64,000 bases of DNA from the NCBI RefSeq assembly GCF_009674495.1, contig NZ_WKJN01000031.1, positions 1-64,000 on the forward strand, read 5' to 3'. The translations under genes were made by a program, and so were the position numbers. Shown piece after piece: positions 9,306 to 19,379 of the stretch. How positions within the stretch are numbered: position 1 is the first letter of the stretch; every line of letters starts with the position of its first letter. A model generated the notes under the pieces. The model was not told the origin of the DNA and ran no database searches. It saw only the letters and a program-made list of their open reading frames with translations. The DNA is from Duganella alba (GTDB lineage Bacteria; Pseudomonadota; Gammaproteobacteria; Burkholderiales; Burkholderiaceae_D).

Positions 9306-11396
9306 TCACGGCTTGACGCCGGTGATGCTCTCCACCAGCAGGTGCTTGGCCACGTAGTCGGAGCCGGCCGGCGTCAGGTGGTGCTGATCGTAGCCGATCA
9401 GGCCATCGCGCAGATTGTCGCCGACGTAGGTGGTGCAACCGTCCTGCTTGCACAGCAGGTCAATCATGCTGACGAAGGTCACGCCCGGTCCGTAGCGGAA
9501 GTTCTGGCGCAGCCGGGCGTCGTCCTGCAGCACCTGCTGATCGACGCCGACCAGGGTGCGGCGCGGCACATCCGGCCACAGCTTGCGGGCCACCAGGCCC
9601 GGCAGGTTGGCGGTCCACTGCGGGCTGCTGCCCACGAAGATCACCTTGCCCACGCCGAGCGCCTTGAGTTTGTCGGCGATCAGGTTCATGTTCGGCACCG
9701 TGTGCTGCGCCAGGAACGACACCACCACCACGTCCGGCTTGGTTTCGGCCAGCGTCTTGAGCGCGAACCAGTTGGAACGCAGGCAATAATTTTCATGGGT
9801 CGGCGCCAGCACGTTGACGCGCGGCTCGCAGCCGGAGGTGCCCACCTGCAGGATCTGCCACTCCGGCGGCAGGTTCACCTGCAGGCCGTGATACAGCTGC
9901 TGCGCCAGCGAATCGCCCCAGACAAACACCGCTTTCGGCTTGGCCGGATCGCGCGTGTAGCAGGCCGGCGCGATCGCCTCCAGCGGCGCCCGGGTCTCGA
10001 TGCCCTTGCGCAGGCTGAGCAGATCGTAGAAGTTGCACTCGTCGCGGTATTTCTCGTGCAGGCCGACCAGGTCGTAGTAATGGAAACCCGGCACGGTGTT
10101 CTCGAAATACGCGGCAAATTCCTGCGCCCCGACGCCGGCCAGCCCCGGCCGGGCGCCGGCAAAGCCGTTGCTGAGGAAGGCGCCCAGGCCGAACGCGCCG
10201 GCCAGCGCCACGCCGCCCAGCAGCGCGGCGGTCTTGTGGCGCCGCTCGCGGCCGAAGCGCAGCGGCGACTCGATCAGCTTATAGGTCAGCCAGGCCAGCA
10301 GCACCGACAGCAGCAGCAGGCCGGCGCGGGTCAGGCGGCCCGGCGTCTGCCCTTCCAAGATGCGGGCGAAGGCCAGCAGCGGCCAGTGCCACAGGTACAG
10401 CGGGAAGCTGATGACGCCGAACCAGCGCAGCACCGGATTGCCGAGAATCCAGCGGTTGAACAGCGCCTGCGGGCCGGCCGCGATCAGCGCGGCGGCGCCG
10501 CCCACCGGCAGCCAGGCCCACCAGCCGGGGAAGGCGCGGTACTTATTCAGCAGCAGCAGGCCGGCCGCCAGCATGACCACGCCGGCCAGCGCGCACGCGT
10601 TGGCCACGGCGCGGTGGGCGCGGCTCCGGGGATCCGGATACAGCACCGCCGCGTAGCTCTGCCGGCCCAGCATGGCGTAGGCCAGCAGCGAGCCGACCAG
10701 CAGTTCCCAGAAACGCGTTTGCGGCGCATAGAACGTCACCGTCGGGTCGCTGTGCACCCAGGCCAGGTTCCACACGAAGGACAGCGCGATCACGCCCAGC
10801 GTCACCAGCGGCAGGTTCCAGCGGCGGCGCGCGGCCACCCACAGCGCCAGCGGCCAGAAGAAATAGAATTGCTCTTCGATGCCCAGCGACCACAGGTGCA
10901 GCAGCGGCTTGCTGTCGGCCATCACGTCGAAATAATTGCTCTCGGCCAGCAGCACCAGGTTGGCGACAAAGCCGGCGCCGCCCAGCACATGCTTGCCGAG
11001 CTGCTGGTATTCGCCGTCATACAGCGTGAACCAGCCCGCCACCAGGCAGGACAGCAGCACCACCAGCAACGCCGGGAAGATGCGCTTGACGCGGCGCGCG
11101 TAAAACTCGACAAAGCTGAACACGTTCTGGCGCAGGCCGTTGATGATGATGGTCGAGATCAGGAAGCCGGAGATGACAAAAAAGATGTCGACCCCGATGA
11201 AGCCGCCCTTGAGGATGTTGGGAAAGCCGTGGAACACCAGCACCGACAACACCGCCACCGCGCGCAGGCCGTCGATGTCGGGCCGGTATTTCGGATGGGT
11301 CGAGACCTGGGCCTGCCGGGCCGCTTCGGCCTGGGTTTTCTCCTGCGGCAAGACATCGGTTTCCTCGGGAGAGAACGCAGGCATGGAAGTAGTCAT
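9306..11396 (-). CDS. OafA/YrhL-type O-acyltransferase with SGNH-like domain (GDSL variant)
   Basis: A 696-residue homologue of its neighbours on the opposite strand. After a 35-residue cytosolic leader it has RPDIDGLRAVAVLSVLVFH, GVDIFFVISGFLI, SLGIEEQFYFFWP and LWHWPL. The C-terminal SGNH-like region reads FVWGDSLAQQLYHGL, so the residue after GDS is Leu instead of the usual His, while the distal YDQHHLT keeps the catalytic His. A large loop of about 100 residues lies between the last membrane helix and GDS. It is likely a polysaccharide acyltransferase with a different acceptor from its neighbours. Confidence 0.87.
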   Translation of the reverse strand: MTTSMPAFSPEETDVLPQEKTQAEAARQAQVSTHPKYRPDIDGLRAVAVLSVLVFHGFPNILKGGFIGVDIFFVISGFLISTIIINGLRQNVFSFVEFYARRVKRIFPALLVVLLSCLVAGWFTLYDGEYQQLGKHVLGGAGFVANLVLLAESNYFDVMADSKPLLHLWSLGIEEQFYFFWPLALWVAARRRWNLPLVTLGVIALSFVWNLAWVHSDPTVTFYAPQTRFWELLVGSLLAYAMLGRQSYAAVLYPDPRSRAHRAVANACALAGVVMLAAGLLLLNKYRAFPGWWAWLPVGGAAALIAAGPQALFNRWILGNPVLRWFGVISFPLYLWHWPLLAFARILEGQTPGRLTRAGLLLLSVLLAWLTYKLIESPLRFGRERRHKTAALLGGVALAGAFGLGAFLSNGFAGARPGLAGVGAQEFAAYFENTVPGFHYYDLVGLHEKYRDECNFYDLLSLRKGIETRAPLEAIAPACYTRDPAKPKAVFVWGDSLAQQLYHGLQVNLPPEWQILQVGTSGCEPRVNVLAPTHENYCLRSNWFALKTLAETKPDVVVVSFLAQHTVPNMNLIADKLKALGVGKVIFVGSSPQWTANLPGLVARKLWPDVPRRTLVGVDQQVLQDDARLRQNFRYGPGVTFVSMIDLLCKQDGCTTYVGDNLRDGLIGYDQHHLTPAGSDYVAKHLLVESITGVKP

Positions 11397-11603
11397 AGTA
11401 GCGGGTCGGGTGAGTGGATATTGCCTTGGATCAATTAGGCGCGGCGCCGTGCCGGACGGGGCGGCGGCGCGCGCAAGATAGCAAATTTTACACCAAAGAT
11501 TGTGCCGTACAGTATAAACTTCCGCATTGCAGCAAAAACTGTCGCACGGACCGCCGGGCTGGCCGGATCGTCAACTCAATTGACTGACAAACAACCTTTT
11601 CAT

Positions 11604-11633
11604 TTGCCAAAAACAGACCGCGACAGGCATAAT
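11604..11633 (+). promoter_or_regulatory. Putative promoter of the two-gene acyltransferase unit
   Basis: TTGCCA (11604-11609) and CATAAT (11628-11633) with an 18-nt spacer, 44 nt before the ATG at 11677. The divergent intergenic region is 280 nt and otherwise shows nothing recognisable. Confidence 0.4.
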
Positions 11634-11676
11634 CGGTGTTGTTTCCAATGCAAATTTTCACAGACAGGACCACGGC

Positions 11677-13593
11677 ATGAACTTCAGGCAGGACATCAAT
11701 GGGTTGAGGGCAATCGCGGTCCTGGCAGTGATCCTGTTCCATTTCAACCCGGCCTGGCTGCCGGGCGGTTTCGCCGGCGTCGACGTGTTCTTCGTCATCT
11801 CGGGCTACCTGATGACGTCGATCATCTACCGCGGCCTGAGCAACGACAATCTCAGCGTCCTGCAGTTTTACCTGGCGCGCGGCCGCCGCATCATTCCGGC
11901 GCTGCTGGCGCCGTGCCTGCTGCTGCTGGTGCTCGGCTGGTTCGTGTTCCTGCCGCTGGACTACGCGGCGCTCGGCAAGCACGTCGCCGCCAGCGTCAGC
12001 TTCGTCTCCAACATGGTGTACTGGAAGGAGTCGAGCTACTTTGCCGCCGGCGCCCACGAAAAATGGCTGCTGCACACCTGGTCGCTGTCGGTCGAATGGC
12101 AGTTCTACCTGCTCTACCCGCTGTGCCTGCTGGTGCTGAAGCGCTGGTTCGGCTTGAAGTCGCTGCGCTGGCTGCTGCTGGCCGGCAGCGTGCTGGGCTA
12201 TGGCCTGGCCTGCTACGCGTCGAGCCGCTCGCCCGACGCCGCCTTCTTCCTGCTGCCGACCCGCGCCTGGGAAATGATGGCCGGCGGCCTGGCGCTGCTG
12301 TTCCCACTGCCGCTGACGGCGCTGCGCGCGCGCGCCCTCGAAGCGCTGGGCGCGCTGCTGATCGTCGGCGGCTATGTGCTGCTGTCGGAAAACAATCTGT
12401 GGCCCGGCTACCTCGGCCTGGTGCCGGTGGCCGGCGCCACGCTGCTCATCGCCGCCAACCGCCAGGACTCGTGGCTGACCAATAACCCGCTGTGCCAGTG
12501 GCTCGGCGATATCTCGTATTCGCTGTACATCTGGCACTGGCCGGTGGTGGTGATGCTGGCCTACCGCGGCGTGCTGACCGAGTTGCGCTACCAGTTGCTG
12601 GGCATCGCGCTGTCGCTGGTGTGCGCGCAACTGTCGTACCGCCTGATCGAGCAGCGCGTGCGCCGGAAAACCCGGCCGGCCTGGTCGCGCGCCTGGTTCG
12701 GCGGCGCCGCCACCTTGTGCGGCCTCGGGCTGGCGGTGATCGCCACCCACGGCGTGGTCTCGCCGCTGCGCTCGATCAGCATGTCCGACCGCGCCCGCTT
12801 CCTGGCCGAGTATGCCGAGAAAAAAGACCAGTTGCGCATCACCCACTGGATCGACCAGTGCAACGTGACCGACGCCCTGACCTACCACGGCAACACCAAT
12901 ATTGAGCCGCACTGCATCACCCGCGCCGGCGACGGCGGCGTGTTCCTGTGGGGCGACTCGCACGCCGAAGCGCTGTCCTACGGCCTGCGCCACGCGCTGC
13001 CGGCCGGCACGCCGTTCTACCAGGTGACCGCGTCCGGCTGCCGCCCCAGCATCCTCGACGATACCAAGCTCAAGGGGTATGCCAAGGTGGCCTGCGAACG
13101 CGCCAACCAGCTGGCGCTGCAAAGCGTGGCGGCGATCCGGCCCGCCGTGGTGGTGGTGGCGCAACAGAAGGACCACGAGAAAAAAGACTGGGACGCGCTG
13201 GCGCTCAAGCTGCGCCAGGCCGGCGCGCGCCAGGTGGTGCTGGTCGGGCCGGTGCCGCAATGGCAGCCGTCGCTGCCGACGGTGGTGGCCAACCGCCACT
13301 GGGATGACCATGCGGCCGCCATCGTCGACAGCGCGCTGGACCAGCAAATCATGCGCACCAACAGCCTGATGCGGCAGAACCCTCCCGGCGCCAACCTGAC
13401 GTTCGTGTCGCTGATCGACACCCTGTGCAAGGGAGAGGCCTGCGAAGCGCGGGTGCCGCCGAGCGGCGACCTGCTGCTGGTCGACTACGGCCACCTGTCG
13501 GCCGCCGGTTCGCTGTACGTGGTCAAGACGCTGGTGCTGCCGCAACTGCACCTGCACCCGGCAGACGCCACGCTGGCTGGCAACCATCCATGA
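11677..13593 (+). CDS. OafA/YrhL-type O-acyltransferase with SGNH domain
   Basis: A 638-residue protein beginning MNFRQDINGLRAIAVLAVIL, with FH, GVDVFFVISGYLM, SLSVEWQFYLLYP and IWHWPV in the membrane half. The Glu of the usual VEEQF is followed by Trp (VEWQF). The periplasmic half has FLWGDSHAEALSYGL and VDYGHLS, a complete SGNH pair. Its stop overlaps the next start (ATGA), so the two acyltransferases should be made together. Confidence 0.88.
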   Translation: MNFRQDINGLRAIAVLAVILFHFNPAWLPGGFAGVDVFFVISGYLMTSIIYRGLSNDNLSVLQFYLARGRRIIPALLAPCLLLLVLGWFVFLPLDYAALGKHVAASVSFVSNMVYWKESSYFAAGAHEKWLLHTWSLSVEWQFYLLYPLCLLVLKRWFGLKSLRWLLLAGSVLGYGLACYASSRSPDAAFFLLPTRAWEMMAGGLALLFPLPLTALRARALEALGALLIVGGYVLLSENNLWPGYLGLVPVAGATLLIAANRQDSWLTNNPLCQWLGDISYSLYIWHWPVVVMLAYRGVLTELRYQLLGIALSLVCAQLSYRLIEQRVRRKTRPAWSRAWFGGAATLCGLGLAVIATHGVVSPLRSISMSDRARFLAEYAEKKDQLRITHWIDQCNVTDALTYHGNTNIEPHCITRAGDGGVFLWGDSHAEALSYGLRHALPAGTPFYQVTASGCRPSILDDTKLKGYAKVACERANQLALQSVAAIRPAVVVVAQQKDHEKKDWDALALKLRQAGARQVVLVGPVPQWQPSLPTVVANRHWDDHAAAIVDSALDQQIMRTNSLMRQNPPGANLTFVSLIDTLCKGEACEARVPPSGDLLLVDYGHLSAAGSLYVVKTLVLPQLHLHPADATLAGNHP

Positions 13594-15713
13594 AGGCCGG
13601 CGCCATGCCACCCCAAGCAACCTCTTCTGAATTGAACATGTCCCAGTCCGCCACCGCAGCACCGACCGCGCCCGCCGCGCATATGGCTTACCGTCCCGAC
13701 ATCGACGGCCTGCGCACGCTGGCCGTGCTGCCGGTGGTCCTGTTCCACGCCGGCTTCACAGCGCTGTCCGGCGGCTTTGTCGGGGTCGACGTCTTCTTCG
13801 TCATTTCCGGCTTTTTGATCACCTCCATCATCGCCGCCGACATCGACAAGCAGCGCTTCTCGATTGTCGATTTCTACGAGCGCCGCATCCGCCGCATCTT
13901 CCCGGCGCTGTTTGCGATGCTGACGGTGGCGCTGGTGTTTGCCGGCCTGATGTTCATCCCGGCCGACTTCCGCCAGTTCGGCAAGAGCTTTATCTCGTCC
14001 TCGCTGTTCTTCTCCAACCTGATGTTCTGGAGCGAAGGCGGCTATTTCGACTTCGACGCCGAGCTCAAGCCGCTGCTGCACACCTGGTCGCTGTCGGTCG
14101 AGGAACAGTTCTACATCTTCTTCCCGCCGCTGCTGTACCTGCTGAAGACCCGCGTGCGGCGCTGGCGCGCATGCATCGTCGGCCTGTTCCTGGCCTCGCT
14201 GGCGGCTGCCGCCTGGATGGCCTACCGCGACCACGACACCGCCTTCTACGTGCCGCTGTACCGCGTGTGGGAACTGCTGACCGGTTCCATCATCGCGCTG
14301 GCGATCCTGCCGCCGGCCGCCGCCACCCCGCGCCGCGGCCGCGAACTGCTGGCCGCCGCCGGCATCGTCATGATCCTCGGCGCCAGCCTGTTCTACACCA
14401 GCAGCGTGGTGTTCCCCGGCCTGTCGGCGCTGCTGCCGTGCCTGGGCGCCGGCCTGCTGATCTACTATGGCCGCGACACCGCCGCCGGCCGCCTGCTGGG
14501 CAGCGCGCCGCTGGTCGGCATCGGCAAGATCTCGTATTCGCTGTACCTGTGGCACTGGCCGGTGATCGTGTTCTACCGCTACTGGCTGGGGCGCGCCTTC
14601 ACGCTGCCCGAGCAGGTGCTGGTGATCGGCCTGTCCTTCTTGCTGGCCTGGCTGTCCTACCGCTACATCGAAACGCCGTTTCGCCTGCGCCGCGCCGGCG
14701 GCCCGCGCAAGGTGCTGTTCGCGCAGGGCGCGGTGGCGACCATGCTGACGGTCGGCATCGGCGGCCTGATCTACCTGGCCAACGGCGTGCCGCAGCGCAT
14801 GCCGGACAATGTGCTGCGCCTGGCCAGCTCGGCCAATGACATCAACCCGATGCGCCAGCAATGCGACCGCCGCAGCGTGCCGCAGGTGCAGCAGGGCGAC
14901 GTCTGCAGTATCGGCCCGGACAACGTGGCGCCAAGCTTCGCCGTGATGGGCGACAGCTTCGGCGACGCCTTCATGCCGGGCGTGGCCGCGCTGGCCGAGG
15001 AACGCGGCCAGCGCGGCCTGGTGCTGACCGCCTCCGGCTGCCTGGCGATGCTGGACGTGGTGGACGCCAGCAGCAAGCGCGTCAGCAACTGCAAGGCCTT
15101 CATCCAGGCCAGCATCGACCTGATCAAGCACACCCCGTCGATCCAGCGCGTGCTGCTGATTGGCCGCTGGCCGAGCGCGGCCGAGGGGCGCCGCTTCGGC
15201 GCCTTCATGGCCGACGGCATGTTCATCACCGATGACCAGTCCACCAGCGTCGGCTACGAGGAAAACAAGCGCGTCTTCACCCGCCGCTGGGAAGCGACGA
15301 TCGCGGCGCTGAATCCGCGCCAGGTGTACATCGCCGCCTACATTCCCGAGCAGCGCATCCATGTGCCGCGCGAACTGGCGCTGTGCACCTACTTCGGCCA
15401 TCCGTGCCCGGCCGGTGTGTCGCGCAGCGACTTCGAACAGCGCCAGGCCTACGTGCGGCAAGTGTTTGAGAGCCTGGAGCGCGCCCATAAGGCGCAAATC
15501 CTGGATGTGGGAAGCAAGCTGTGTGGCAAGGAATTCTGCCCGCTGTATGCGCAGCACACGTCCTTGTACGTGGATGACAATCACATCAGCCGCTCGGCGG
15601 CGCTGATGCTGCGGGAAGTGTTGGCGCCGGCGGTGGCGCCGGCCGCCCCCGGCGCGCAGGCGGCGCCGGTCCATCTGGCCGAGGGTCAGGCGGCGCCGGC
15701 GGCCCGCCGGTAA
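13590..15713 (+). CDS. OafA/YrhL-type O-acyltransferase with SGNH-like domain
   Basis: About 707 residues from the ATG that overlaps the previous stop (ATGA at 13590-13593). Later in-frame ATGs at 13605 and 13638 are also possible because no strong ribosome site decides. Motifs: RPDIDGLRTLAVLPVVLFH, GVDVFFVISGFLI, SLSVEEQFYIFFP and LWHWPV; then FAVMGDSFGDAFMPG and DDNHIS. Here GDS is followed by Phe, but the distal Asp/His pair is kept. The first about 30 residues and the Pro/Ala-rich last 30 are low-complexity. Confidence 0.85.
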   Translation: MKAGAMPPQATSSELNMSQSATAAPTAPAAHMAYRPDIDGLRTLAVLPVVLFHAGFTALSGGFVGVDVFFVISGFLITSIIAADIDKQRFSIVDFYERRIRRIFPALFAMLTVALVFAGLMFIPADFRQFGKSFISSSLFFSNLMFWSEGGYFDFDAELKPLLHTWSLSVEEQFYIFFPPLLYLLKTRVRRWRACIVGLFLASLAAAAWMAYRDHDTAFYVPLYRVWELLTGSIIALAILPPAAATPRRGRELLAAAGIVMILGASLFYTSSVVFPGLSALLPCLGAGLLIYYGRDTAAGRLLGSAPLVGIGKISYSLYLWHWPVIVFYRYWLGRAFTLPEQVLVIGLSFLLAWLSYRYIETPFRLRRAGGPRKVLFAQGAVATMLTVGIGGLIYLANGVPQRMPDNVLRLASSANDINPMRQQCDRRSVPQVQQGDVCSIGPDNVAPSFAVMGDSFGDAFMPGVAALAEERGQRGLVLTASGCLAMLDVVDASSKRVSNCKAFIQASIDLIKHTPSIQRVLLIGRWPSAAEGRRFGAFMADGMFITDDQSTSVGYEENKRVFTRRWEATIAALNPRQVYIAAYIPEQRIHVPRELALCTYFGHPCPAGVSRSDFEQRQAYVRQVFESLERAHKAQILDVGSKLCGKEFCPLYAQHTSLYVDDNHISRSAALMLREVLAPAVAPAAPGAQAAPVHLAEGQAAPAARR

Positions 15714-16421
15714 TCAGCGCGGCCGCGAACGGCGCCGCACCAGCGCCAGGCTGGCCATGCCCAGCAACATCAGGGTGTAGCTGGCCGGCTCCGGCACAGC
15801 GGCAGCGTAGTTCTCGGCGCGCAGGAAACCGTTGAAGGTGACCGTCAACGGCGTCGCGCGGTTATTGGTGACGTCAATATCCAGCACGCTGGACAAGGTG
15901 CCGTTGTGCGAGGGATTCATCCAGCTGGACGTGGAGTAAGTCTGCGCCAGGCTGCCATCGGTGTCGAGCGTCTCGAAACGGAAGGCCACGCCGAGATCGA
16001 TGCGCTGCGCCGCGGACTGCTGGGTAATCGACAGCGTGTACGGCACCGAATACACGAAGTGCTGGCCCGGCGCCAGTTCAAAGGTCGTGGTGACCTGCTG
16101 GAAGGCGCTGCTGACCACGCCATTGTAAGCCTCGGCGCCTATCAGGCCGGCCTGGGTGTAGCCCTTGGCTGCGGCGCTGGCGGCGGCCGTCAGATCGGGG
16201 CCGTTGTTGCTCAGCGTCTGACCGGCGCCGCCGGCCTGGGCCGAGGCCTGGCTCAGGTAAGTCCAACCGCTGAAATTGCTGGTGTCGCTGATCAGCCGAT
16301 TGGTCAGGGCCGCCAGGTCGAACGAGGCCGTTCCCGTGCTGCCCGTCGCGGCAACTGCCGCGCCGCTGACGAGGAACAGCGCGGCACTGCCACCGGCAAT
16401 CAAACAATTCCTGAAATACAT
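15714..16421 (-). CDS. PEP-CTERM sorting-domain exported protein
   Basis: A 235-residue secreted protein: signal peptide (SAALFLVSGAAVAA), a Ser/Thr/Ala-rich beta-type body, and a C-terminal sorting tripartite signal VPEPASYTLMLLGMASLALV plus RRRSRPR. Such tails are cut and attached by exosortase (here presumably XrtB-type, not in the window). AGGAG lies 7 nt before the ATG at 16421, which decides the start over upstream in-frame codons. It is convergent and immediately adjacent to the last acyltransferase. Function is unknown; it may be a biofilm-matrix protein. Confidence 0.85.
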   Translation of the reverse strand: MYFRNCLIAGGSAALFLVSGAAVAATGSTGTASFDLAALTNRLISDTSNFSGWTYLSQASAQAGGAGQTLSNNGPDLTAAASAAAKGYTQAGLIGAEAYNGVVSSAFQQVTTTFELAPGQHFVYSVPYTLSITQQSAAQRIDLGVAFRFETLDTDGSLAQTYSTSSWMNPSHNGTLSSVLDIDVTNNRATPLTVTFNGFLRAENYAAAVPEPASYTLMLLGMASLALVRRRSRPR

Positions 16422-16496
16422 TCCAATCTCCTGATAGTTTCTATGCAATTGCATAAACATAACATATATGACAATGTGCGAGGTACACATTTTGTA

Positions 16497-16885
16497 TCAG
16501 GATATGACGGCCGTGACCTCGATCTCCACCTTGGCGCGCGGCTCCACCAGCGCCGCCACCTGCACCGCCGTCATGGCCGGATAGTGGGCGCCGATGATCG
16601 CGCGGTAGGCCACGCCGATGTCCTTGTAGGCGGCCTGGTATTCGTCCTTGTCCACCACGTACCAGGTCATGCGCGCGATGTGTTCCGGCCCGGCTCCGGC
16701 CTCCTTCAGCACGGCGACGATGTTGAGCAGCGCCTGCCGCACCTGGCCGGCGAAATCGTCGGTGTGGAACACGCCGTCGCCGTCCCAGCCGATCATGCCG
16801 CTGACAAACACCAGGCGGCCGCTGGCGGCCACGCCGTTCGAATAGCCGCGCGGGCGCGCCCAGCCTGGCGGTTGCAAGATCTCCA

Positions 16886-16889
<4 letters not shown>
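16497..16889 (-). CDS. RidA-family protein of the 2-aminobenzoyl-CoA operon
   Basis: A 130-residue cytosolic YjgF/YER057c/UK114-type protein with [17 protein letters not shown] near the N-terminus and [20 protein letters not shown] near the end, which are the RidA landmark blocks; the Arg that binds carboxylate is in EPRAKVEIE. RidA proteins hydrolyse reactive enamines and imines, so in this operon it could release ammonia from the ring-reduced 2-amino intermediate. Its ATGATG start overlaps the acyl-CoA dehydrogenase stop. It is the last gene of the operon. Confidence 0.85.
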
Positions 16890-18045
<1,156 letters not shown>

Positions 18046-18046
<1 letters not shown>

Positions 18047-18900
18047 CAGTCGCCCTCGAATTGTGGTTTTTGCTTGGCCACGAAGGCGTGATACGCGCGA
18101 TGGAAATCGTTGGTGGCCATGCAGATGGCCTGCGCCTGCGCTTCCGCCTCGATGGCTTGGTCCACGCCCATATTCCATTCCTGTTGCAGCATTTTCTTGG
18201 TCATGCCGTGCGCGAAGGTCGGGCCGTCGGCCAGTCCCTGCGCGAAGCCGCGCGCGGCGGCCAGCAAGGCCTCCGGTTCCTGCACGCTGTTGAAGAAGCC
18301 CCAGCGCTCGGCCTCCGCGCCGGACATCGAACGTCCGGTGTACAGCAGCTCCGCCGCGCGTCCCTGTCCGATCACGCGCGGCAGCAGCGCGCAGGCGCCC
18401 ATGTCGGCGCCGGCCAGGCCAACGCGCGTGAACAGGAACGCGGTCTTGCTGCGCGCCGTGCCGAGGCGGATGTCGGACGCCAGCGCGAGAATGGCGCCGG
18501 CGCCGGCGCACACGCCGTCCACCGCCGCGATGATCGGTTGCGGACAGTGGCGCATGGCTTTCACCAGGTCGCCCGTCATGCGCGTGAAGGCCAGCATGCC
18601 GGGCATATCCAGCCTGGTCAGCGGGCCGATGATGTCGTGCACGTCGCCGCCGGAGCAGAAGTTTTCGCCCGCGCCGGTGAGCACCACGGCTTTCACATCG
18701 TCCGCATACGCCAGCGCGCGAAACAGGTCGCGCAGCTCGGCGTAGGATTCGAACGTCAGCGGATTTTTGCGCTCGGGACGGTCCAGCGTCAGCGTGGCGA
18801 CGCCATCGCTCACTTCGAACAGGAAGTGGCTGGCCTGGTAGCCCGCCAGCGACGTGCGGTTGCCGGGCAGCTGTTGCGGTTCGCCGGGTAGGTATCTCAT
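18046..18900 (-). CDS. Enoyl-CoA hydratase/isomerase family protein
   Basis: A 284-residue crotonase-fold protein with [37 protein letters not shown] (oxyanion-hole region), [19 protein letters not shown] and [19 protein letters not shown]. It has a Gly/Asp pattern near residue 145 where canonical hydratases have Glu, so it may be a hydrolase or hydratase variant. It overlaps both neighbours (ATGA with marR). It likely hydrates or opens the alicyclic CoA thioester in the 2-aminobenzoyl-CoA route. Confidence 0.88.
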
Positions 18901-19379
18901 GGAGCGGTCCTCAGTTTCTGCTTCATGTCGGACAGCAGTTCCAGCAGCTGCGCCTTGTCGGCGCCGGGAATATCCTGCAGCATTTCGGTCAGCCAGCCTT
19001 CGTGCACCGCCGCCATGGTGGCGAAGGCCTTGCGGCCCGCCGGCGTGAGCTTGACGCTGTAGGCGCGGCCGTCCTTGGGATCCGGCACGCGCACCACCAG
19101 CTTTTCCAGCTCCAGCTGGTCGGTGATGCCGGTGACGTTGCCGCCCGTGACCATCATGCGCTTGGACAGCTCGCCCATGCGCAAGCCTTGCGGGTAGCGC
19201 TCCAACTGCGCCATCAGATCGAAGCGCGGCAGCGTGATGCCGAAGGTGGCGCGCAGGCGGCTGCGGATTTCGTTCTCGATCTTGACGGTGCACGACAGCA
19301 TCCGCAGCCACAGCTTGAGCGACTGGTGGTGGTCGTTCGTCAGCCGGCTGGCGAGATCCAGTTGTTCTTCATCTTCCAT
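18897..19379 (-). CDS. MarR-family regulator of the aminobenzoyl-CoA operon
   Basis: A 160-residue winged-helix regulator: the recognition-helix region [18 protein letters not shown] is followed by the wing [18 protein letters not shown]. It lies inside the operon, overlapping the monooxygenase stop by 11 nt and the hydratase start by 4 nt. By analogy with other aromatic-CoA MarR repressors it probably responds to the CoA ester and represses the operon promoter near 23360. The ligand is inferred. Confidence 0.88.
   Translation of the reverse strand: MEDEEQLDLASRLTNDHHQSLKLWLRMLSCTVKIENEIRSRLRATFGITLPRFDLMAQLERYPQGLRMGELSKRMMVTGGNVTGITDQLELEKLVVRVPDPKDGRAYSVKLTPAGRKAFATMAAVHEGWLTEMLQDIPGADKAQLLELLSDMKQKLRTAP

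Noticed and set aside
7131-15713. Genomic island integrated at tRNA-Arg
   Set aside because: No integrase, phage or transposase gene and no second copy of the tRNA 3' end was seen in the window.
16471-16491. Small hairpin (AATGTG/CACATT) between RidA and the PEP-CTERM gene as a terminator
   Set aside because: The stem is only six pairs and no T-run follows on the minus strand.
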